Positions 1 through 8,932 of a stretch of 64,000 bases of DNA are shown one piece after another; position 1 is the stretch's first letter; each line of letters begins with the position of its first letter. The stretch comes from a bacterium (GTDB taxonomy: Bacteria > Armatimonadota > Fimbriimonadia > Fimbriimonadales > Fimbriimonadaceae): NCBI GenBank assembly GCA_013823945.1, contig PNMZ01000001.1, positions 558,001-622,000 on the forward strand, read 5' to 3'. The notes beneath the pieces are model-generated. The model did not search any database and was not told where the DNA came from. It was given only the letters and a program-made list of their open reading frames with translations. Position numbers and translations under genes: made by a program.

Positions 1-979
1 TCATCTCTCCACCATAAACCGCATTCTCGGCCCGCATCCGCTCCTTAATGAAGGCGTGACCACTCTTGCACATCACCGCTTTCCCTCCTGACGCTGCCAC
101 GATTTCCTGCGTATTCCACATCAATCGAGGGTCATAAATAATCGTCGCTCCTGGGTTGTCCACCAAAATCGCTTGTGCCAAGAGCCCAACGATATAGTAA
201 CCCTCAATGAACATCCCGTTCTCATCCAAGAGAAAACACCGATCATAGTCACCATCCCAAGCAATCCCCAGATCATATTTATTCCGTCGCATCTCCTCTT
301 CCACCGGAGCCCGCGACTCCTCCAAAATCGGATTCGGAACCCCATTTGGAAACTCTCCATCTGGCTCAAACATCATCCGCGTCACGTTCAGCGGCAAATG
401 AGGCATCAAAGCCTCCATCGCAATCCCTGCTGCGCCATTCCCCGGACTCGCCAAAACCTTAAAGTCACGCAATTCTTCCGCCGGACAAACCTTGAGCAAA
501 TGCTGGACAAAATCTGCGTAGCAGTCCAGCTTCCGAACCGAACCGCCCCCCGCCCCGTTTTCGTGCTGACCATCCAAAAACTCCTGAGTCAATCGCTCGA
601 TGTCGTTCAACCCGGTATCCCCGCTGATCGGCCGACTTTCTTGCCGCACCATCTTCATTCCGTTATATTCCGGCGGGTTGTGGCTTGCCGTAATCATCAC
701 CCCCCCGTCATATCCATAGTGAGCGGTCGCAAAATAGACCATCTCAGTTCCCACCATCCCCAAATCAATGACGTCACATCCCTCTTCGTTTAACCCTTTG
801 GCCAAAGCATCCCCAAGATCCGGACCACTCAATCGAATGTCGTAACCCACACAAACCGTCTTCGCCCCCGTATATCGCCCAAATGCTCGGCCGATTGCAT
901 ATGCCACATCCGGGTTCAACTCATCCGGCACAATCCCCCGCACGTCGTACGCTTTAAAGCAAGCCAAAAATTCGCCCAT
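1..979 (-). CDS. manB: Phosphomannomutase/phosphoglucomutase (partial, runs off left edge)
   Basis: Interconverts mannose-6-phosphate and mannose-1-phosphate (or the glucose pair) for sugar-nucleotide and surface polysaccharide synthesis in the cytoplasm. The frame is open to the window edge, so about 326 N-terminal residues are seen. Hallmarks in order are the phosphoserine loop TASHNP (residues 97-102), ISGDTGL soon after, and the metal loop DGDYDR (about residue 242). The phrases around GTEMVYFAT and ISGDTGL fit the CpsG/ManB branch rather than GlmM. I choose ATG 979 because GAGGGGTGAG lies directly before it; an in-frame ATG at 991 has no comparable ribosome site. The C-terminal phosphate-binding domain is outside the window. 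Exact hexose specificity cannot be told. Confidence 0.93.
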   Translation of the reverse strand, partial: MGEFLACFKAYDVRGIVPDELNPDVAYAIGRAFGRYTGAKTVCVGYDIRLSGPDLGDALAKGLNEEGCDVIDLGMVGTEMVYFATAHYGYDGGVMITASHNPPEYNGMKMVRQESRPISGDTGLNDIERLTQEFLDGQHENGAGGGSVRKLDCYADFVQHLLKVCPAEELRDFKVLASPGNGAAGIAMEALMPHLPLNVTRMMFEPDGEFPNGVPNPILEESRAPVEEEMRRNKYDLGIAWDGDYDRCFLLDENGMFIEGYYIVGLLAQAILVDNPGATIIYDPRLMWNTQEIVAASGGKAVMCKSGHAFIKERMRAENAVYGGEM

Positions 980-1022
980 CTCACCCCTCATCTTACCGTT
1001 TCAAGTGATTGCACTTATCGTT

Positions 1023-1044
1023 ATTCCGGGTGTGACTCGGAATC
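1023..1044. repeat. Short intergenic repeat, copy 1
   Basis: A 22-base stretch of the form ATTCC-gGGtg-TGAC-t-CGGAATC recurs with 18 of 22 bases identical at 42448-42469. It lies in the 170-base gap between manB and the next gene, followed by a G-rich tract at 1093-1116 that resembles part of the spacer repeats near 42.4 kb. Both copies are intergenic. Function is unknown; it looks like a small dispersed repeat. Confidence 0.55.
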
Positions 1045-1152
1045 TCCCCAATCGAGAGCTCGATGATAACCATCCCCCTTTTCTAATGCCACTGGGGAGG
1101 GGGAGGTTGGGGGGCGAGAGTTGAAACCCCATTCGCTTAAAATAGGAATGCA

Positions 1153-1944
1153 ATGGCCATCCGCCTCGCCCCTTATCCAGAATCCACAAACGCAAATCTC
1201 TATCTGATCCACGGAGGCCCCGGAGCCCAAGGCTCACTTCATGGACTAAACAACTCTCTCCCTGAACATCTCAATTCTCGCGAAATTCTCCAAAGATACT
1301 CAGGTGAAGTCTCCCTTACTGTCGACCAGCACATCGCCGACATGCGCGAAATCATCTCAAAGCCCGCTAACATTCTCGGTCATTCATGGGGAGCCATGCT
1401 CACTCTCTCCTTCGCCGCCAAGTACCCCCAGCTTTGTCGCCAAATCATCCTCGTTGGCTGCGGAACCTACTCCACAACTTCTCGTCGAGAGTATGAACGA
1501 CGCATTGCTCTCCGAACTGACCCCCGAATCAAAGCCCTACTTAAGCAAGCAATTCAAGAGGCTAAAACTCCCGACGAACATGAGTTGGCTTTCCGAAATT
1601 ACGGTGAATACGCTACGAAAATACAAGCATACAACCCCATTGCGGACCCTTTTCCGGATCACATCACCAAGTGGGATCCGATTGGGCACTCCGAAACCTG
1701 GAGCGATGTCATGCGCCTCCAAGAAGAGAGAATTGAACCCCAAAGATTCAACTCAATTACATGTCCTGTCAATCTCATTCAAGGTGCCCAAGACCCTCAC
1801 CCCGGCGAGCTTATCCGCAATGATCTACTTCCCTATATTCCACAGCTCCAATACATCGAACTCGACCAATGCGGTCACGAACCCTGGCTTGAACGTAACG
1901 CCCGAATTCCCTTTCTTAGCCTGGTCGAAAACATCTGCAGATAG
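1153..1944 (+). CDS. Alpha/beta-fold hydrolase, proline iminopeptidase-like
   Basis: A 263-residue cytoplasmic protein of the alpha/beta hydrolase fold. HGGPGA (residues 20-25) is the oxyanion-loop signature common in prolyl aminopeptidases and related hydrolases. GHSWGA (76-81) holds the nucleophile Ser78, a late Asp is in GAQDPHPGE, and the catalytic His is in CGHEPW near residue 239, so the triad looks complete. It is shorter than typical proline iminopeptidases (about 310), mainly in the cap region, so substrate cannot be assigned. AGGA sits 5-8 bases before the ATG, and TAAAAT at 1138-1143 may be its -10 box. It stands alone between manB (divergent) and nfo. Confidence 0.85.
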   Translation: MAIRLAPYPESTNANLYLIHGGPGAQGSLHGLNNSLPEHLNSREILQRYSGEVSLTVDQHIADMREIISKPANILGHSWGAMLTLSFAAKYPQLCRQIILVGCGTYSTTSRREYERRIALRTDPRIKALLKQAIQEAKTPDEHELAFRNYGEYATKIQAYNPIADPFPDHITKWDPIGHSETWSDVMRLQEERIEPQRFNSITCPVNLIQGAQDPHPGELIRNDLLPYIPQLQYIELDQCGHEPWLERNARIPFLSLVENICR

Positions 1945-2010
1945 CCATCCTCACCTTCGGGCACGGATTCTGGGTGGGAAGCTTTATTAAAAGAATGCTC
2001 CCAACCGAGC

Positions 2011-2016
2011 TAAAAT
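2011..2016 (+). promoter_or_regulatory. -10 box of a leaderless promoter for nfo
   Basis: TAAAAT ends six bases before the nfo ATG, so transcription would start at or within a base or two of the start codon. There is no Shine-Dalgarno sequence. The same spacing recurs at many genes in the window. Confidence 0.6.
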
Positions 2017-2022
2017 CCTGAA

Positions 2023-2889
2023 ATGCCCGCAACCCTCATCGGCGCCCACATGCCCACTGGAAAAGGACTCCCCGATGCCATCCGCCGGGGCAAAGCCATT
2101 GGGTGCACCGCCGTCCAAGTCTTCACCTCCTCCCCCCAACAATGGCAATCCAAACCGCTCGCCGAAGACGCCCCGCAAAAACTCGCTGAAGCCATCGCCG
2201 AAACCGGACTCAACCCCCAAGCCCTCGTCAGCCACGACAGCTACCTGATCAACCTCTGCGCACCCGAACCCGAAAAAGCCACGATGTCTCGCGAAGCCCT
2301 CACCCGCGAGCTCACGCGTTGCGCTACCCTCGGCATCCCCTTCGTCGTCAGCCACATGGGTGCCCACATGAAGCAAGGCGAAGAGATCGGCATCCAAAAA
2401 GTCGCCCAGCAAACCAAAGAACTCCTCCAAGAAATCCCCGCTGGCGTCACCCTTCTCATGGAAACCACCGCCGGACAAGGCTCATCCCTCAACTATAAAT
2501 TCGAGCATCTCGCCCAAATCCTTGACCTCACTGGCAACCCCAACAACCTCGCAATTTGCCTCGATACTTGCCACATCTTCGCCGCCGGGTACGACATTCG
2601 CACTCCCGACACCTACAAAGCCACATTCGCCGAATTCGACCGTTTGATCGGGTGTGATCGCATTAAAGTCATCCACTGTAACGACAGCAAGAAGGCCATC
2701 GGCACCCGGGTAGATCGCCACAACCACCTCGGCGATGGTGAAATCGGCGAAACCGCCTTCCGGTGCCTTGTCCACGACCCAAGGTTCACCAACACCCCCA
2801 TCATTGTCGAAACCCCCGACGCAACCGAAATGCACGAAACAAACGTCCAACGACTTTGGGATTGGGCTCGGCAACCAAATCCTAACTAA
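2023..2889 (+). CDS. nfo: Deoxyribonuclease IV (apurinic/apyrimidinic endonuclease)
   Basis: Base-excision repair enzyme that cleaves DNA 5' to abasic sites using three zinc ions on a TIM barrel. The 288-residue length is standard for Nfo. Recognisable metal-ligand blocks in order are the HMGAHM-type histidines (about residue 109), LMETTAGQG (about 146), CLDTCHIFAAGYD (about 186), HCNDSKKAIGTRVDRHNHLGDG (split around residues 219-240) and the C-terminal ETPD glutamate. It starts directly behind a TAAAAT box, so its mRNA is probably leaderless. Its stop codon overlaps the stop of the convergent hydrolase gene by four bases. Confidence 0.97.
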   Translation: MPATLIGAHMPTGKGLPDAIRRGKAIGCTAVQVFTSSPQQWQSKPLAEDAPQKLAEAIAETGLNPQALVSHDSYLINLCAPEPEKATMSREALTRELTRCATLGIPFVVSHMGAHMKQGEEIGIQKVAQQTKELLQEIPAGVTLLMETTAGQGSSLNYKFEHLAQILDLTGNPNNLAICLDTCHIFAAGYDIRTPDTYKATFAEFDRLIGCDRIKVIHCNDSKKAIGTRVDRHNHLGDGEIGETAFRCLVHDPRFTNTPIIVETPDATEMHETNVQRLWDWARQPNPN

Positions 2890-3734
2890 TCACCGAAAAA
2901 AGCATGTTCACAAGCAGGATGGTTAAACATCTTCTCGTGATCATGCTCAACCTCAAGAGCTTCAACAATTCGCCAGTTGAATTTCCACCCCTTCTCTTTC
3001 GCCAACTTTTGCCCAAATTCAAACGACGCCTTGTTGCGTTGAAAACGCCCTCCCCCCTGTTTCATCGCCTCTTCGCTATCATCAAAATACTCGTCAGGCT
3101 TATTGTCCGCTGTTCCAACAAAGAGAGTGAGCGGAGCGGCGAGATACTGTCGGATCTGGTCATCCGAACTCAATGACTCCGGCAGATTGCCAAATCCATA
3201 GCCGAAAGGAGCTTCTCGATGGGCAAAAAGTTGAGAGCCAGCATTCGCCGCGACAATGCGTTCAGCACCCGTATCCTGAAATGCAGCCGCTCGAACCAGA
3301 AATTGACCGCCCGCTGAATGCCCAATCAGCCAATACTTCATTGCATGTTGATCCTCTCTCTGCTTGATCGCCTCCGCAATCTTTGGGATAAAAGCATAAG
3401 TCCACGCCTCCGGACTCGCCAACTTTCCTTCTGCATCCAACAAGCCGCCGCGCTGATACCTCCAAGTTGGAAATCTTTCGCTGTCAAACTTTGGCGCAAT
3501 AATCAGGGCTCCGAATCGATCACCCATTTCCATGGAATGATCGCGATAATCTTCAGCATTCCGGAGTGTGCCGTGAAAAACAATAATCATCCGATCTCCT
3601 CGATAATTCTTTGGCTTATAAACAAAAACATCAAGACCAATTTCGTTGATCGTGATGACCACTTTCGACTTACCCTCGTCAATTTTCGGCATTTGGTTCA
3701 CAAGAAACCCCAAACCAATGAATGCCGAAACCAT
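2886..3734 (-). CDS. Probable exported alpha/beta hydrolase (esterase/PHB depolymerase-like)
   Basis: A 282-residue protein with a short hydrophobic N-terminus (about residues 3-13), suggesting export or membrane anchoring. The oxyanion region HGTLRN (54-59) and nucleophile elbow GHSAGG (138-143, Ser140) mark an alpha/beta hydrolase similar to polyhydroxybutyrate depolymerase or feruloyl-esterase-like proteins. A late VEHDHEKMF motif provides the likely catalytic His. Substrate is unknown. It follows csrA by 23 bases on the same strand, but TATATT lies five bases before its ATG, so it likely has its own leaderless transcript rather than being only the tail of the flagellar operon. Confidence 0.75.
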   Translation of the reverse strand: MVSAFIGLGFLVNQMPKIDEGKSKVVITINEIGLDVFVYKPKNYRGDRMIIVFHGTLRNAEDYRDHSMEMGDRFGALIIAPKFDSERFPTWRYQRGGLLDAEGKLASPEAWTYAFIPKIAEAIKQREDQHAMKYWLIGHSAGGQFLVRAAAFQDTGAERIVAANAGSQLFAHREAPFGYGFGNLPESLSSDDQIRQYLAAPLTLFVGTADNKPDEYFDDSEEAMKQGGGRFQRNKASFEFGQKLAKEKGWKFNWRIVEALEVEHDHEKMFNHPACEHAFFGD

Positions 3735-3739
3735 CGTTC

Positions 3740-3745
3740 AATATA
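3740..3745 (-). promoter_or_regulatory. -10 box of a leaderless promoter for the 2886-3734 hydrolase
   Basis: TATATT on the minus strand ends five bases before the ATG at 3734. It sits in the 23-base gap after the csrA stop, with no ribosome-binding sequence between it and the start. Confidence 0.5.
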
Positions 3746-3757
3746 CCGACTAAGTTC

Positions 3758-3964
3758 TTATTCCGGAACATCCCCAATATCCGTCCCCGAAGCCGTAACA
3801 TTCTCTTCCTGAATCTGCTCGTAAATCTCCTTCCGGTGAACCGCCACATCCCGAGGCGCTTTGATCCCAATCCGAACCTGTTCACCCCGAACCTCAAGCA
3901 CCACGACCTCGACTCCGTCGCCGATCACGATACTTTGGTTGACTTTTCGTGTCAATACCAGCAT
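3758..3964 (-). CDS. csrA: Carbon storage regulator CsrA (translational regulator)
   Basis: A 68-residue RNA-binding homodimer that recognises GGA in hairpin loops near ribosome sites and represses or stabilises target mRNAs. The N-terminal [16 protein letters not shown] strand, [11 protein letters not shown] centre and [13 protein letters not shown] helix are all present, so it is canonical; the C-terminal tail of about 13 residues is extra. It is the last gene of the flagellar operon, 32 bases after fliW. In flagellated bacteria with this pairing, FliW binds CsrA and relieves repression of flagellin mRNA when flagellin is being exported. No flagellin gene is in the window. Confidence 0.97.
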   Translation of the reverse strand: MLVLTRKVNQSIVIGDGVEVVVLEVRGEQVRIGIKAPRDVAVHRKEIYEQIQEENVTASGTDIGDVPE

Positions 3965-3996
3965 AGTTGCCCTCCTTGGCGCTGGCTGCGTATCAC

Positions 3997-4461
3997 CTAC
4001 GCCGCCGGTTGCCCCTGCTTCTCTTCCGCAAAGACCTTATACCGAATCGGGTAACGATGATCTTCCACCACCACCTGCTTCGCCATCCGGTTCTCCAAGT
4101 TCACCAGAAGCGGACCCGCCAAATTCAGCGTCATCCCCTCCGGGTCACCCTTCGGAATCGTAACGATAGTATAGACGAGTCGGGCCGAATCTTCGCTCAG
4201 TTCCAATTCTGATGCCACCTCATTCGGCATCTCTGGCGCATAAGTCGGAACATAGTGCGCCGGATCAATGACCAAAAAGGCCAAGTCCCCCAGCTGCACA
4301 CTCTGCAGCCAGCAAAAAGGACTCCCTTCCTTATGCTGAAGAACAATGAAACGCTCTGCATCCGGGAAGCCAAGCAACCCTCCGCGGAAATTGACGACAT
4401 CCTGAACGTCAAATTCCACCGATCCAAAGCGCGTTGTCTCAATCGCGTTACTGGTCATCAT
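3997..4461 (-). CDS. fliW: Flagellar assembly factor FliW
   Basis: A 154-residue beta-barrel protein that antagonises CsrA and chaperones flagellin, coupling filament protein levels to translation. The family pattern is clear: an early [30 protein letters not shown] segment (residues 9-38), then [10 protein letters not shown] and [13 protein letters not shown], ending in [19 protein letters not shown], which is the conserved FliW C-terminal strand. The start overlaps the flgL stop by four bases (ATGA type), indicating translational coupling. Placement directly before csrA is the usual arrangement. Confidence 0.96.
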   Translation of the reverse strand: MMTSNAIETTRFGSVEFDVQDVVNFRGGLLGFPDAERFIVLQHKEGSPFCWLQSVQLGDLAFLVIDPAHYVPTYAPEMPNEVASELELSEDSARLVYTIVTIPKGDPEGMTLNLAGPLLVNLENRMAKQVVVEDHRYPIRYKVFAEEKQGQPAA

Positions 4462-5342
4462 CTCATAAAGTCCATCAAGCTCAGGCGCATGCCCTGACTT
4501 GCAATTTGCATCGCCGCTGTATATGCCGTCTCAGATTGCTGATACCGCACAAACGCCTCTGCCAAGTCCACATCCTCGTGGTCAGAAATTTCCTTAGAAA
4601 AGTCGTCAATCCTCCGTGTATTCTCCGCGCTCAAACTCTCAATCGTCTGCATCCGAGATCCAACTTCGGCACGCAGCCCCGTAATCTGGTCGCGCAAACT
4701 CTTGATGTCTGCCAAGCTCTCATCACTGATTGCAACAACATTCTGGTTCTGAATGTTAGTTTTCAGCGTCTCAAGCTTGTCGTAAATATCGGTGAAAACC
4801 GTGGAAACCCCAGGGAGATTAATCGGCATATATTCACCACTTCGAACCTCCGCCCGAATCACATTAGCATCTCCCACATAGCTCATCACCCCACCCAACG
4901 CCGTAAATGGCAACGTGTCCGAAAGATGACCCGCAAAAATGTATTGCCCCTGCGACCCCTCCATATTCGCCGATCGAACTAGCTTCTCCTGCAATGAAGC
5001 CACTTGCTGGGCCAAACTTTGTGCCGCGTTGGCATCGATCGAACTCGATGCCCCCTGAATCGCCAAAACATTGGCTTTACTCAGCAAATCACCAATTTCC
5101 GTGAGCCCACGTTCACTGTTCCCCAAGTAATCCTTAGCCCCCCGCAAGTTCTTCTCAAATTGATCAAACCGAGCTTTCAAATGCCGTGAATTGATCGTCA
5201 GCTTGGTCGCCAGAGGATCCTCATGAGCAGACTCGAATCGCTTACCGCTCGAAATCTGTTTCTGAACCTTAAAGTAAGCCTCTTGCGCCGTCCGAATTGA
5301 ACCCGTGTAAGCGTCAAATTGATATCCAGTGCTAATTCTCAT
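4458..5342 (-). CDS. flgL: Flagellar hook-filament junction protein 3 (HAP3)
   Basis: Links the hook to the filament; exported by the flagellar type III apparatus. The 294-residue protein has flagellin-type coiled-coil ends. The N-terminus begins MRISTGYQFD and includes the ISSGKRFESAHEDP motif typical of FlgL and flagellin. The C-terminus has the complementary helix ending in [17 protein letters not shown]. The central domain is modest in size, shorter than in enteric FlgL (317). It lies 14 bases after flgK and overlaps fliW by four bases, so it is embedded in the late part of the flagellar operon. Confidence 0.94.
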   Translation of the reverse strand: MRISTGYQFDAYTGSIRTAQEAYFKVQKQISSGKRFESAHEDPLATKLTINSRHLKARFDQFEKNLRGAKDYLGNSERGLTEIGDLLSKANVLAIQGASSSIDANAAQSLAQQVASLQEKLVRSANMEGSQGQYIFAGHLSDTLPFTALGGVMSYVGDANVIRAEVRSGEYMPINLPGVSTVFTDIYDKLETLKTNIQNQNVVAISDESLADIKSLRDQITGLRAEVGSRMQTIESLSAENTRRIDDFSKEISDHEDVDLAEAFVRYQQSETAYTAAMQIASQGMRLSLMDFMR

Positions 5343-5356
5343 TTCTTAATCCTTCA

Positions 5357-6739
5357 TCACCGACCCAAGTTGATCAGATCCTGACTGACCTCGTTAAAAA
5401 TGGACATCGCCCGCGCCGCCGCCTGATAAGACCGCTGCATCTTGAGCAAATTCGCCATTTCGTCGTCAATGCTCACTCCGCTCACCGCCTGCATTTGCTG
5501 TTCGATCTGACCCAAAACCGCCGTCTCCGTGTCCGCCGCATTCATAGCATAATTCGCATCCGACGCAACCCGAGTCACAACGTCTGAAAAGAACCCACGG
5601 AACGACTTTCCACCCAAGTTCGCAACTGCCAAATCACGCATCTCGCCTAACTGCTGAGCAATCGAGCCATCTCCTGCTGCCCCCGTCAATCCAGAAACAA
5701 TCGCATCCGCACTCGCCAAAACTTCATCGCTCAGCCGAAAATCAACCGCCCCCGTTTGGGGAGGAACCAAGACATCCTGGAAAAAATTAACTCCCGTGTT
5801 GCCTTGCTTATTGATCCCGCTCGCGTGAAGAGTATTCACTTGCGTCCGCAATTCGTTCGCCAACGAATTCAAATTCGCCATCTGATTTCGGGTCTCGTTC
5901 AAACCCGACAAGTGACCTGCCAGCTCCCCGCCCCGGATAGGATAAGTAATGACACCATCCGTGACAGAACCCGTTGTCGCATCAAAAGTCGTTGGAAATG
6001 GTCTTACTGCATCTCCTTGAACTAAAGTGTGCCCGGCCGCATAAACTGCATACGATCCATCAGGGAACGTCTCCTTCCGAACGTTAACCAGCTTGCTCAG
6101 GTCAGCAACTGCCAAATCTCGCTGATCCATCAAGTCGTTCGGCATCCCGTTACTCGCAACCGCTTGGGTGATCTGCGCATTGAGCGAAGCAATCTGATCC
6201 GCCAACCCGTTGATCCGGTCAATTGTCCCCGTAATCTGCTGGGTCTGACTCGCTTCCAGCTGTTGGAAGTCGTTAAACCGATTCCGAACGCGATCGGTCA
6301 AAACCTGACCACTCAATCGCACCTCAAGCCGCGCTGCCGCGTCATTCGGATTCGACCCAAGCCCCGACCACGAGTTAAAGAACCGATTGAGGGCCTGGTT
6401 AATCCCCTTATCACTCGGCTCGCCATAGATCGCGTCAATCCGCTTCAGGCTAGTTGCAGTCGCCGAATATTTTCCTTGCTGGCTCAGAGCATTTCCTTGG
6501 CTCACATCAAGGTATCCATCCCGAATCCGATTGATCGAACTCAAAACCGCACCTTGACCAACCGACTTCCATCCTTTTGTATAGAAGTTCAAAGGTTGGA
6601 GTGTTGAGAAGTCCACCGTCTGACGCGAGTACCCACGGGTATTCACATTCGCGATGTTATGCCCAATAGTGTCCATCGCCCGCTGATAGTTTCTCAGCGA
6701 GAGCGACGACATATTCATACCAAGGAATGGACCGGCCAT
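5357..6739 (-). CDS. flgK: Flagellar hook-associated protein 1 (HAP1)
   Basis: Hook-filament junction protein, 460 residues (shorter than the about 550 of enterics, mainly in the variable central domain). The N-terminal motif SLRNYQRAMDTIGHNIANVNTRGYSRQ (residues 14-40) is the rod/hook protein signature with NIAN, and the C-terminus carries DDEMANLLKMQRSYQAAARAMS, the matching terminal helix. Both ends are expected to form the coiled-coil that packs against FlgL and the hook. It lies downstream of its likely chaperone flgN (27 bases) and upstream of flgL. Confidence 0.95.
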   Translation of the reverse strand: MAGPFLGMNMSSLSLRNYQRAMDTIGHNIANVNTRGYSRQTVDFSTLQPLNFYTKGWKSVGQGAVLSSINRIRDGYLDVSQGNALSQQGKYSATATSLKRIDAIYGEPSDKGINQALNRFFNSWSGLGSNPNDAAARLEVRLSGQVLTDRVRNRFNDFQQLEASQTQQITGTIDRINGLADQIASLNAQITQAVASNGMPNDLMDQRDLAVADLSKLVNVRKETFPDGSYAVYAAGHTLVQGDAVRPFPTTFDATTGSVTDGVITYPIRGGELAGHLSGLNETRNQMANLNSLANELRTQVNTLHASGINKQGNTGVNFFQDVLVPPQTGAVDFRLSDEVLASADAIVSGLTGAAGDGSIAQQLGEMRDLAVANLGGKSFRGFFSDVVTRVASDANYAMNAADTETAVLGQIEQQMQAVSGVSIDDEMANLLKMQRSYQAAARAMSIFNEVSQDLINLGR

Positions 6740-6766
6740 TTTTATCTCCTAGTAGAATTGTCGGTA

Positions 6767-7249
6767 TCAGGCCGCCTGATTCATCAGTACATTTGCCTGG
6801 GAACGTCGTGGAGAATAGGGACCGTCCGCTTTTTGCGTTTCCGTTACGATCACCGTCAAGGTTCCGTTGACATATTCCAGCTCATTTTCTATCAAAGCCT
6901 TGTTCTTGTCAATCACTCGTTGAATGTTGCGGCCCGCTACAATGACTTTGTTGGCTAGGGCTTGAACGCGTTGCGCATCGGCTTTTTCAAGCACGGTCAC
7001 CAGACTTCGAAGATTCGGTTCACAACCGTATTCCTCGGCCAGCCCTTTGGCGCACGTCGCCGCGTTCGTATCAATGATCGTCATCTCGTCCATCTGCCGG
7101 TCAAGTTTAGGTTGTAACTCTTCTAGTCGTTCAACCTGACGCATCGTCAGAGCCGCCGTCTGCTGGTGCAGCAAAGCGACAACCTCGTCTGACTTCACCA
7201 GCCAGGCGTTCCAGAGTTTTTCGAGTTGTTTAGTGTCTGTTTTGGTCAT
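6767..7249 (-). CDS. flgN: FlgN-type flagellar export chaperone
   Basis: A 160-residue, largely helical and charged protein located directly before flgK. FlgN binds the C-terminal ends of FlgK and FlgL and delivers them to the export gate. The sequence shows long amphipathic helices (residues 5-115) and the semi-conserved LIENELEYVNGTLTVI stretch near 115-130 that resembles the FlgN C-terminal segment. Family identity is weak at the sequence level, as is normal for FlgN, so the assignment depends partly on gene order. It is 31 bases downstream of the rod-binding protein gene. Confidence 0.8.
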   Translation of the reverse strand: MTKTDTKQLEKLWNAWLVKSDEVVALLHQQTAALTMRQVERLEELQPKLDRQMDEMTIIDTNAATCAKGLAEEYGCEPNLRSLVTVLEKADAQRVQALANKVIVAGRNIQRVIDKNKALIENELEYVNGTLTVIVTETQKADGPYSPRRSQANVLMNQAA

Positions 7250-7280
7250 GGATTTTTTCCCAGTTCATTTCATGTCAATT

Positions 7281-7712
7281 TCATTGCTTCGGAACGGCAG
7301 CGTTCTCCTGAACGATCCGAACCGCCTGCGATAAGAAAACCTGTCGTGCAATCCCCAAACTCCCCTGCCCCCGAGCCGTTTCATCCGCCACGGCCTGATC
7401 CATCGTATCTTTAGCAAACTCCATCATCTGATCTTTCTCCGGAGCAAAGCTTGTGGCCCGCATCTGGGACAACAGCTTCTTCACGAAAAACGACTCAAAT
7501 TGCTCGCTCGCCTTTTCCAATTTCTTCAAATCTGCTTGAGCTTCACCCGGCAACTTCGCAACGTCAAACTTGCCGTCCGTCAACAATCCGTCATAAACTT
7601 TCTCCAGCCGGGCCCGAATCTCACTGCCTCGCGGGCCCAGTTTGTGATTCATCTGGTTCTGCAAATCTCGGACAAAATCTGCCCGAATCGGCTTCATTCC
7701 AGCCGGCATCAT
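7281..7712 (-). CDS. flgJ: Rod-binding protein (FlgJ N-terminal domain only)
   Basis: A 143-residue protein matching the rod-binding domain of FlgJ, the cap that helps rod subunits assemble in the periplasm. The diagnostic stretch is SEQFESFFVKKLLSQMRAT (about residues 66-84), followed by the MMEFAKDTMDQAVADETARG pattern. The peptidoglycan hydrolase domain found in enteric FlgJ is absent, as in many non-enteric bacteria, so another enzyme must open the wall. The start overlaps the flgI stop by four bases. Confidence 0.9.
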   Translation of the reverse strand: MMPAGMKPIRADFVRDLQNQMNHKLGPRGSEIRARLEKVYDGLLTDGKFDVAKLPGEAQADLKKLEKASEQFESFFVKKLLSQMRATSFAPEKDQMMEFAKDTMDQAVADETARGQGSLGIARQVFLSQAVRIVQENAAVPKQ

Positions 7713-8932
7713 TGAATCTTCACCCGTGCTTTCAAAGCTCCTTGCTGACTCAACGCCTGAATGATCGCAATAATGTCCCGAGCGCTCACATCCATCGCCT
7801 GGAAGATCTTCGCGAGGTCATCCAACGTTGCATTCGGCGCAACTACCACGACTTGCGGAGGCGCTTCGCCCGCATTGGTCTGAGACACCGGCGTTACAGT
7901 CGTTGAACCTTGACTCAGCGGCAATGGCTGGCTCGTAACGAACTCACTATCAATCGTCACCCGAAGCGCACCATGGGCAATCAGAGCCGGCCCGAGCCGC
8001 ACATTGCCACCCACGACGATCGTCCCCGTTCGTTCATTGATGATGACCGTCGGCTCAGTATTCGCAAAAACTTCCAACTTCTGAACTTGGCTAATCACAT
8101 CCACCGCCAAATCAGGACTCGGCATCTGAATCGCAATCGTCACCGCATCAATTGCGGTCACACCCAAACTCGGGAAACTCTTCGCAATCGCATCCCGCAC
8201 TCGCTGAGCAGTCGTAAAGTCAGGCTGATCCAAGTCCAAGTAGATCACCCCTTCCCCAAAAACGAATTGAGTATCAACCCCACGCTGAATATCTCCACCG
8301 TTCGGCACCCGACCCACCGTTGGGTGGTTCATTCGTACTGAGCTGCCCGAATTTCCCGCATTAAAACCGCCAATGCTGACCGATCCACTCGCAATCGCAA
8401 ACGCAATTGTCGAATCCACCATCGTCCCAAGCGGAGTCGGCAGCAAAACGCCACCCTCCAAGCTCTTCGCATCTCCAATGCTCTGAACCGTTATGTCAAT
8501 CTTTCGGCCCGGAGCAGCGAATGGCGGCAACTCGGCCGTAACCGAGACAATCGCAATATTTTTTGCCGTAAACTTCGTCGGATCAACCAGCGTCCCCCAT
8601 CGAGTCAATGCATTCGCCAAAGCTGTAGTAGTCGCCGGAACCTGCTTTGAATCGCCCGTTCCATTCAATCCCACAACCAATCCATAACCCAAAATCGTAT
8701 TCGAGCGCGCTCCCCGGAATCCTCCAATCGCTGCGATCTCCACCGGAATGCCGTTCGTCTCCGCATTCCGGATCGCAAGCCCTCGTCGCTTCTGCGCCTC
8801 TTCCTGCTGTTTCCGCTGGGCAATCGCCGCCGCTTCGTTTTCCGGAACTGCGCCGCCAGTCTGCGCATGGGCCAAACCCCACACTCCCAGCAACAAACCA
8901 ACTGCCAATACTTTCCAAGCCATCAATTTCAT
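7709..8932 (-). CDS. flgI: Flagellar P-ring protein
   Basis: Builds the P-ring around the rod in the peptidoglycan layer. From ATG 8932 the protein is 407 residues with a clean signal peptide (hydrophobic core AVGLLLGVWGLAHA). The signature RSNTILGYGLVVGLNGTGDS follows the usual GVR-type region, and the C-terminal ATLDDLAKIFQAMDVSARDIIAIIQAL helix is typical. I choose ATG 8932 because it overlaps the flgH stop by one base (TGATG); the longer alternative would need a TTG codon inside flgH. Between the signal peptide and the ring domain there is a charged helix (about 30-60) rich in Glu, Gln and Arg. Its presence requires a diderm envelope. Confidence 0.96.
   Translation of the reverse strand: MKLMAWKVLAVGLLLGVWGLAHAQTGGAVPENEAAAIAQRKQQEEAQKRRGLAIRNAETNGIPVEIAAIGGFRGARSNTILGYGLVVGLNGTGDSKQVPATTTALANALTRWGTLVDPTKFTAKNIAIVSVTAELPPFAAPGRKIDITVQSIGDAKSLEGGVLLPTPLGTMVDSTIAFAIASGSVSIGGFNAGNSGSSVRMNHPTVGRVPNGGDIQRGVDTQFVFGEGVIYLDLDQPDFTTAQRVRDAIAKSFPSLGVTAIDAVTIAIQMPSPDLAVDVISQVQKLEVFANTEPTVIINERTGTIVVGGNVRLGPALIAHGALRVTIDSEFVTSQPLPLSQGSTTVTPVSQTNAGEAPPQVVVVAPNATLDDLAKIFQAMDVSARDIIAIIQALSQQGALKARVKIQ

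Noticed and set aside
173-793. 206-codon open frame on the plus strand opposite manB
   Set aside because: It is antisense to a clear phosphomannomutase frame, its product is rich in Arg, His and Pro, and no family motif or ribosome site is visible. Such shadows arise from the strong C bias at third codon positions.
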